Part shown: positions 59,901 to 64,000 of the stretch, piece after piece
Layout of the letters: every line of letters begins with the position of its first letter
How positions within the stretch are numbered: the stretch's first letter is position 1
Translations under genes and position numbers: made by a program
Notes under the pieces: generated by a model
What the model saw: only the letters and a program-made list of their open reading frames with translations
Told to the model about the DNA's origin: nothing
Databases searched by the model: none
Assembly: GCF_008806325.1 (NCBI RefSeq)
Contig: NZ_WACR01000005.1
Span: forward strand, 1 to 64,000
DNA length: 64,000 nucleotides
Direction of reading: 5' to 3'
DNA from: Salibacter halophilus
GTDB lineage: Bacteria; Bacteroidota; Bacteroidia; Flavobacteriales_G; Salibacteraceae

Positions 59901-61502
59901 TTCCAGGCAGATTCTGCCAGCACTTACTACTTCACTGCTATTTCATCTAATGATTGTCAGCTCACAGATAGCGTTGAAGTTTTATCTGTACAACAGCAAA
60001 ATCCATTGATCACAGGATTTGACGATCCCGGGATTGGCTGTATACCTTACGATATCAATTTTAATAACACGTCAACACACATTGATTCAGCCCAGTTTTT
60101 CTGGGATTTTGGAACTGGAGATACCAGCATGCAGGTAAATCCGAGTTATCAATTCAGCAATTCAGGCACTTACACCATTCAACTTGTTGCTTTAGATACT
60201 GGGATTTGTACTCAAATTGATACAACAGAACTGCAAATTGAAGTGATTGAGCCGATTACTGAAAATGTGGCTGATACCGGTTGCCTCAATTCAACCATAC
60301 AAATTGGTTCACAGTCAGAACCGAATACAACTTACTCCTGGGTTGAGAGCGGGCTTGTGAGTGATCCTAACGCCTCTTCAACTTCAGCGCAATTGAACTC
60401 AGATACAACGCTAACATTGTTAGCTACATCGGTTTGTGTGGACACGCTTTACAACTCGGTTAGGATCGACTCCATTTCTGCAAATACTGACTCGCTCATC
60501 ATCTCGTGTTCTGACCAAAATCCGGTTCAAGTCAACGGAACAGCTCAGGGTGACAACCCAACTTTCCAGTGGGATACGCTTTCGAGTTTTGCTAACCCGA
60601 TATCCACACAACAAGCTCTTACTTATTCAGCTGAAAGAGGCGTAAACAAACTCTATTTCAAAGCTACAACTGCTTTTGGCTGTGAGGCGATTGACTCAAC
60701 CAATATAGTAGTGAGTGATTTAACTGTCAAAACTGATGGCGACAGCATTGTGTGTTTCAACGATACCGCTCAGTTGTTTGCCGAAAACCAATTCCCGCAA
60801 AATCAGCTCACCTTCTCCTGGGAACCGATTGAAACGATCATCACTCCTACCGATAGCCAACGTATTGTTGCAACGCCTACTACTACAACATCATACATCG
60901 TGACCTCTATTAACGATAGTGGTTGTGTGGGAAAAGACACGGCTACAATTGACGTTTCATCACTCAATCAGGGAGTGATATCAGCCCTGGCGAGTCAGGA
61001 CACGATATTGAAATCACAAACTGTAGATCTGCTTGCTAATCCAGACACATCAATTTATTCTTACACGTGGTCTCCTGAGGATGTCCTCGTTTCAAACGGA
61101 CTTGCAAGCGTCATCGCTCAACCGCAGCAAACCACAACTTTTGAGGTGGCTGTAACTGATAGCCAGTACCCGCAGTGCTCTGACCGTGCTGAAGTAACCG
61201 TTGTCGTTGAAGAATTGATTTGTGGTCCGCCAGATATTTACGTGCCCAACGCTTTCACTCCTGATAGCGATGGCCTCAACGATGAGCTGCTGGTGAGAGG
61301 AGAAAATATTCGGGATCTTACATTCAAGATTTACAACCGCTGGGGTGAACTGGTTTTTGAAACAACCAATCAGCAAGAAGGCTGGGACGGAATTTGGAAC
61401 GATAGCCGAGTTGAAAACGGTGTTTATGTGTATCACCTCGATTTGATCTGTATTGACGGGCAAGAGTATTTTGAAAAAGGAAACGTGACGATTTTGAAAT
61501 AG
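56967..61502 (+). CDS. Type IX-secreted giant protein with SBBP and PKD-like repeats and a gliding-motility C-terminal domain
   Basis: 1511-aa protein with signal peptide (about 1-20). The N-terminal region (about 20-240) has the block HWFNYYLGNNPDKWAKKVPAFGEV, then SBBP-type beta-propeller-like repeats (IYSTYIGGSGDELPHSLVVN and repeats of the form WSSYLGG...D). Next come two or more PKD domains (FYWDFDDGDTSNLFEPIHTF; FFWDFGTGDTSMQVNPSYQF) and other Ig-like domains. The C-terminus (VPNAFTPDSDGLNDELLVRG onward) is the CHU_C type B sorting signal of the type IX system. It is probably an adhesin or mobile surface protein. It is followed at once by a PorP/SprF gene. Confidence 0.94.
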   Translation: MKRLGVILVFLGLCNALSFAVKPGYKFIINHGQFHENVLFKAEIPSGNIFAEKNALTYHLYDAQLLQDLHHSPEADSNPNQKMQHHAFKMQFVDATPATVEGKEKYKHWFNYYLGNNPDKWAKKVPAFGEVQWQSLYNGIDMRLYTSENQLKYDFIVNPGSDPDKIKWQYSGLEDITVRKRSITLSTSLFDISENRPFAYQLINGEKIEVKCFFKELEDGSIGFEFPDGYNRSEPLIIDPTLIFSTYSGSTANNFGYSATFDARGYLYSASTVFDNGYPTTMGAFQTSWAGGTGGGPVGFPSINGTDIAITKWDTNGTAPIYSTYIGGSGDELPHSLVVNDNQELYLMGTTGSQDYPVIATSYDTSFNLDNNNISQVNLLAGLGVFFDIGSDLVISRFDSSGNNLLGSTFLGGTHNDGLNDGPTKFNYADEVRGEIAIDNNQNVVIVTCTRSDDIPIAGSPFQATKPGSTNNLDAAIFKMSYDLTSLTWSSYLGGIAADGLYSVAFDDQNQLYVSGGTSSINFPTTSGVIGTAHNGGIDAFVSLISEDGSSLIHSSYWGSNNYDQSYFVETDDNDDVYIFGQTAAISGQLIFNAQYNVPAGGQFITKLSPQLDSIIWSTRFGSGDGDPDISPTAFLVDLCNAVYLSGWGSSIQGGSLSTSGLTTAGNPIQSTTDGNDFYLMQLADDASSLDYATFMGGSAAEHVDGGTSRFDKKGKVYQAVCAGCATASSPPSSDFPTHPNPGAHSTTNNANGCNLAVFKIDFLLPLVVADFIAPDQGCAPFTVDFENVSLQQSATNFYWDFDDGDTSNLFEPIHTFDSAGVYNVMLVLSDTASCNLNDTLFKEITVSNDTSYTLPTVTKCINEEVKIGPNSTPIPGISYNWSPSQFLSDTTIPRTATTVPFDFTYELIIDNGVCPDTVFQPVEVDSVKIELPNDTLLCDDQFPFNLSGNSFGTGNQFVWSSDLTLTDTLNTALTDSTFQADSASTYYFTAISSNDCQLTDSVEVLSVQQQNPLITGFDDPGIGCIPYDINFNNTSTHIDSAQFFWDFGTGDTSMQVNPSYQFSNSGTYTIQLVALDTGICTQIDTTELQIEVIEPITENVADTGCLNSTIQIGSQSEPNTTYSWVESGLVSDPNASSTSAQLNSDTTLTLLATSVCVDTLYNSVRIDSISANTDSLIISCSDQNPVQVNGTAQGDNPTFQWDTLSSFANPISTQQALTYSAERGVNKLYFKATTAFGCEAIDSTNIVVSDLTVKTDGDSIVCFNDTAQLFAENQFPQNQLTFSWEPIETIITPTDSQRIVATPTTTTSYIVTSINDSGCVGKDTATIDVSSLNQGVISALASQDTILKSQTVDLLANPDTSIYSYTWSPEDVLVSNGLASVIAQPQQTTTFEVAVTDSQYPQCSDRAEVTVVVEELICGPPDIYVPNAFTPDSDGLNDELLVRGENIRDLTFKIYNRWGELVFETTNQQEGWDGIWNDSRVENGVYVYHLDLICIDGQEYFEKGNVTILK

Positions 61503-62506
61503 TGCGCAAACTGGTAATTTACATAGCGTTTTTCTTTTTTGTCATCGGGCTGAGGGCTCAGGATGCACGCTTCACACAGTTTTTCAATGATCCACTTTAC
61601 ACAAATCCGGCTCTGACCGGCAACTTTTTAGGTAAATACCGCTTTGGTGCGCATTATCGGCATCAATGGGCATCTGTAACACGAGCATTTCAAACGGGTG
61701 GTGTCTCTGCCGATATTGCCAATATCCTCCCTTCTACCGGACTCGGATTGATGATTTACAATGATCTTGCAGGTGACGGAGATTACAGCAATACGCAAAT
61801 ATCAGTTCCGCTCAGTTATACTTTCAAGTTATCGTCTGATTCTACTCAGCGATTGACACTGGGAGCTCAACCAGTTTTCCAGTTCCAACAACTCAACTTT
61901 GGTGATTTTTTCTTTGATGATCAGTATGACAACGGATCTTTTAACCCGAATATTCCAACTGCAGAAACTGGCTTTTTACAATACGAAACACAACGCTTTT
62001 TCAATCTGCACGCTGGAGCTGTGTACACTTCACAAAAATCGAAACGTGAATATTTTCAAGCAGGATTAGCCGTTCACAACGCTCTTGAACCAGAAAACTC
62101 ATGGTTTGGTCAAACCGCCCAGGTCAACATGCGCTACAGCGTACATGGAAATGCAGCCATTCGATTTTCGCAGGGATTCAATGTAAATCCCGGTATTCGC
62201 TATATGAGGCAGGGACCACACCAGGAAATTATGGGCGGAGCTAATCTCGCATTCCACTTCAACGATTCTCCGTTTAAAAATAAAAGCATTGAAGTTGGCC
62301 CGTGGTATCGCCATAACGATGCCGCAATCCTCTATGCCGGAGCGCATATTGAAAGATGGAAAATAGGGTTATCGTACGACATCAACATTTCATCGCTGGA
62401 AAGAGCAAGTAACAACCGTGGTGCGTGGGAAGTTGCGCTGCTGTACACGATTGAATACATTAAACCGGATCGCAAGAAATTCAAAAATTGTCCAACCTTT
62501 TTGTAA
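61502..62506 (+). CDS. PorP/SprF family type IX secretion membrane protein
   Basis: 334-aa outer-membrane protein with signal peptide (VRKLVIYIAFFFFVIGLRAQ). The segment DARFTQFFNDPLYTNPALTGNF is the family hallmark. The rest alternates beta strands and ends in KFKNCPTFL after a barrel-type region. PorP/SprF proteins hold type B-sorted cargo at the surface and are typically encoded directly after it. The start codon is GTG, overlapping the upstream stop by one nucleotide (TAGTG). Its stop overlaps the next start (TAATG). Confidence 0.93.
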   Translation: MRKLVIYIAFFFFVIGLRAQDARFTQFFNDPLYTNPALTGNFLGKYRFGAHYRHQWASVTRAFQTGGVSADIANILPSTGLGLMIYNDLAGDGDYSNTQISVPLSYTFKLSSDSTQRLTLGAQPVFQFQQLNFGDFFFDDQYDNGSFNPNIPTAETGFLQYETQRFFNLHAGAVYTSQKSKREYFQAGLAVHNALEPENSWFGQTAQVNMRYSVHGNAAIRFSQGFNVNPGIRYMRQGPHQEIMGGANLAFHFNDSPFKNKSIEVGPWYRHNDAAILYAGAHIERWKIGLSYDINISSLERASNNRGAWEVALLYTIEYIKPDRKKFKNCPTFL

Positions 62507-64000
62507 TGAAAATAAAGTCGCTCATAGGGTTTATCTTTTTGTTGATGCTGCGTAGCAACAGTTTTGGTCAGAGCCCTGATCAATTCCGCGAGCTGGCCGA
62601 TGACGCAATCCGTGAGGGCGATCACTACGGTGCTGCGGTGTATTATCAAAAAGCCTTTTTACTAGACAGTCAGAACCTGAGATTCGCTTACAATGCGGGT
62701 AAAGCTTTCCGTGAGACAAACGACTACGAAAAGGCAAACGAGCTCTTTTCTCATGTAGTTCAAAAGGACGACATGGATGAATATCCGCTCGCGTTATACT
62801 ACCAGGCCGAGATGGAAAAATACAGAGGCAATTACCTGCAGGCCCGCGAATTATTTGAGCAGTACGGAAAGATTTACCGCTACAAATCTGCCTGGCACAC
62901 CAAAAAAGCTAAAAAAGAACTGGAGTCCTGTGAATGGGCTTACGAACACCAATTTGACAGCAACAAAGTTGAATTCTACCGCTACGAACACCCTATCAAC
63001 ACGATTTACTCAGAGTTGAGTCCGTGGTTGAGCTACGACTCAACATTCTACTTTGCTGCTCTGCGCTACGACACCGGCTATTCGTGGAGAATTCCGAACG
63101 CTGACAAGAGCTACTTCACTGAGGTTCTGACCGTGGAAAAAGATACCAACGAAGTTTATTCCATTGATGAAGTTGACAACATCAACGAGAGCTTTGTCCA
63201 CACGGCTAATTATTTCTTCGATTCAACATTTGCGGTTGTGACACGCTGCGATGAAAACTGTCATATTTACGCTGCAAAAAAGGAAAATGGCGAATGGACA
63301 TCCTTCGAATACGTGGAGCAACTCAACCGCAGCGGATACGAATCTACCCAGGCATTTCCTGTCATGATCGATGGAAAACGGTATGTGTTTTTCTCGAGCG
63401 ATTTCAGGCGCGGTGAGGGCAAAATGGATATCTGGTACAGCTCGATGATGCCTAATGACAAGTTTTCTCAACCGCAAAACCTCTCGGCTATCAACACGCC
63501 CGGAAATGAAATCACACCTTATTACGACACAGCTCATAAGGCCCTCTATTTCTCCTCAGACTGGCACAATGGGTTTGGCGGACAGGATGTTTTTCGTGTG
63601 ACAGGATTCCCAAATGATCTGTCAGAACCGGAAAACCTCCTCCATCCTATCAACACATCTGTTAATGATTTATACTTCAATAGAAACGATCTTTACGAGA
63701 TGGGCTTTTTGGTATCGAACCGCGAAGGCGGCATGGCGATCAAGAGCAAAACTTGCTGCAACGAGATTTACGGCTTTGAAGAGATCGAAGCTCCTGAAGT
63801 TGAAGAAGAGCCTGTCAAACCCGATACGGTTGAAGAGCCAGATACTAACTTGATTGTGGAGGAAGTACGCAATGAAATCACCCAAAAGCTGATCGACTTA
63901 AAGCTTTTGCCCCTCGAAATGTATTTCCCCAACGACCAGCCCGATAAAAACACCTACGCTACGACAACTGAACAAACCTACTTTGATGTCATAGAAACCT
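62506..64000 (+). CDS. PD40-repeat protein of the T9SS cluster (PorE/OmpA-like), partial
   Basis: Open frame of 498 codons from the ATG at 62506 to the right end of the window; no stop is reached. Signal peptide MKIKSLIGFIFLLMLRSNSFGQ. TPR-like helices follow (about 25-135: YYQKAFLLDSQNLRFAYNAGKA, ALYYQAEMEKYRGNYLQARELF). Then come beta-propeller (PD40/WD40-like) repeats: WLSYDSTFYFAALRYD, VFFSSDFRRGEGKMDIWYS and LYFSSDWHNGFGGQDVF. This is the layout of PorE/OmpA-family proteins next to PorP; the missing C-terminus should hold a CarboxypepD_reg-like and an OmpA domain. That last part is inference. Dispersed words at 62566 and 63123. Confidence 0.9.
   Translation, partial: MKIKSLIGFIFLLMLRSNSFGQSPDQFRELADDAIREGDHYGAAVYYQKAFLLDSQNLRFAYNAGKAFRETNDYEKANELFSHVVQKDDMDEYPLALYYQAEMEKYRGNYLQARELFEQYGKIYRYKSAWHTKKAKKELESCEWAYEHQFDSNKVEFYRYEHPINTIYSELSPWLSYDSTFYFAALRYDTGYSWRIPNADKSYFTEVLTVEKDTNEVYSIDEVDNINESFVHTANYFFDSTFAVVTRCDENCHIYAAKKENGEWTSFEYVEQLNRSGYESTQAFPVMIDGKRYVFFSSDFRRGEGKMDIWYSSMMPNDKFSQPQNLSAINTPGNEITPYYDTAHKALYFSSDWHNGFGGQDVFRVTGFPNDLSEPENLLHPINTSVNDLYFNRNDLYEMGFLVSNREGGMAIKSKTCCNEIYGFEEIEAPEVEEEPVKPDTVEEPDTNLIVEEVRNEITQKLIDLKLLPLEMYFPNDQPDKNTYATTTEQTYFDVIET

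Larger units (their letters stand above)
1136..63132. repeat. Dispersed 10-bp word GGTCAGADCC, 43 copies
   Basis: Exact copies of GGTCAGADCC or its reverse complement GGHTCTGACC, listed by first base. Plus orientation (21): 1136, 3312, 4027, 7656, 9204, 13031, 13310, 15982, 16555, 18995, 21977, 27729, 29912, 32025, 36012, 39140, 43754, 48898, 55376, 57661, 62566. Minus orientation (22): 1460, 2963, 3615, 4973, 8002, 11875, 14620, 17583, 25597, 30544, 33293, 36483, 39786, 40746, 42610, 45504, 49650, 52644, 55882, 58134, 61609, 63123. The eighth base is G 17, T 15, A 11 and never C. The base 5' of the word is C in 27, T in 14 and A in 2. All copies lie inside coding sequences. A hand estimate at about 42% GC gives roughly 0.3 expected copies on both strands. 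The function is unknown; a DNA uptake or chromosome-organising sequence is inferred. Confidence 0.93.

Noticed and set aside
1136-63132. The dispersed word as a Chi or KOPS site
   Set aside because: Such sites are strongly biased to one strand within a replichore; here 21 and 22 copies lie on the two strands. Not fully excluded, since the window could straddle the origin or terminus.
1136-63132. The dispersed word as a transcription-factor operator or terminator element
   Set aside because: All 43 copies are inside coding regions, none forms a hairpin with a neighbour, and host genes have unrelated functions.
62099-63953. Several minus-strand frames near the right end
   Set aside because: The plus strand here carries PorP/SprF and a 498-codon frame with TPR and PD40 repeats that runs off the window.

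Overview
The window comes from a member of the Bacteroidota, most likely the order Flavobacteriales. Lineage markers seen are: a gliding-motility/type IX secretion C-terminal domain protein followed by a PorP/SprF gene; BshA of bacillithiol synthesis; a PUR-alpha-like protein; a GWxTD protein; an unusually long NusB; TlpA/DUF4369 thioredoxins; and promoters of the TTG-N(17-23)-TAnnTTTG type with hardly any Shine-Dalgarno sequences. Genes are tightly packed with many 4-nt overlaps. The longest gene-free stretches are only about 220-230 nt (5697-5919 and 44026-44257), so no stretch over 300 nt lacks a gene. No rRNA, CRISPR array, insertion sequence or prophage was seen.

Layout. 0-9 kb: tRNA-Ser, an SDR oxidoreductase, a GWxTD protein, a flippase, an MbnP/MbnH-type copper pair, a TlpA-like thioredoxin, an O-methyltransferase and FabI. 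9-14 kb: a short secreted protein made of six HQAD repeats (septoil-knot type), an AT-rich DUF4139 protein, ThpR, a lipase and small proteins. 14.3-17.6 kb: a probable copper-import locus (Met/His-rich YtkA-like lipoprotein plus an OprC/NosA-like TonB receptor). 17.6-24.1 kb (minus): a housekeeping operon of leucine dehydrogenase, nusB, DUF1573, yajC, YbbR, coaE, nnrD/E and DUF4136. 24.2-32 kb: ABC exporter, PUR protein, SUI1, bshA and a GH3-serine hydrolase fusion. 32-36.6 kb: mutL and two rhomboid proteases separated by a foreign-looking zeta-toxin-type pair. 36.6-46.5 kb: EEP nuclease, a MacAB-like efflux operon, recQ, an S4 protein, fmt, a cupin and HU. 46.5-56.9 kb: a membrane protein, M42 peptidase, MltF, an M23/LysM peptidase, SRPBCC, CPBP, a second GH3 and a DMT-type transporter. 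57-64 kb: a type IX secretion-associated cluster running off the right end.

The outstanding observation is not a gene. A 10-bp word, GGTCAGADCC (D = A, G or T, usually preceded by C or T), occurs 43 times by hand count, about one per 1.5 kb, where roughly 0.3 would be expected by chance. It is balanced between strands (21 plus, 22 minus), lies entirely inside genes of unrelated function, and is read in all five codon frames that do not create a stop. This is the signature of a DNA-level dispersed element, such as a DNA uptake sequence, a HIP1-like word or a chromosome-organising site. I know of no such element described for Bacteroidota.
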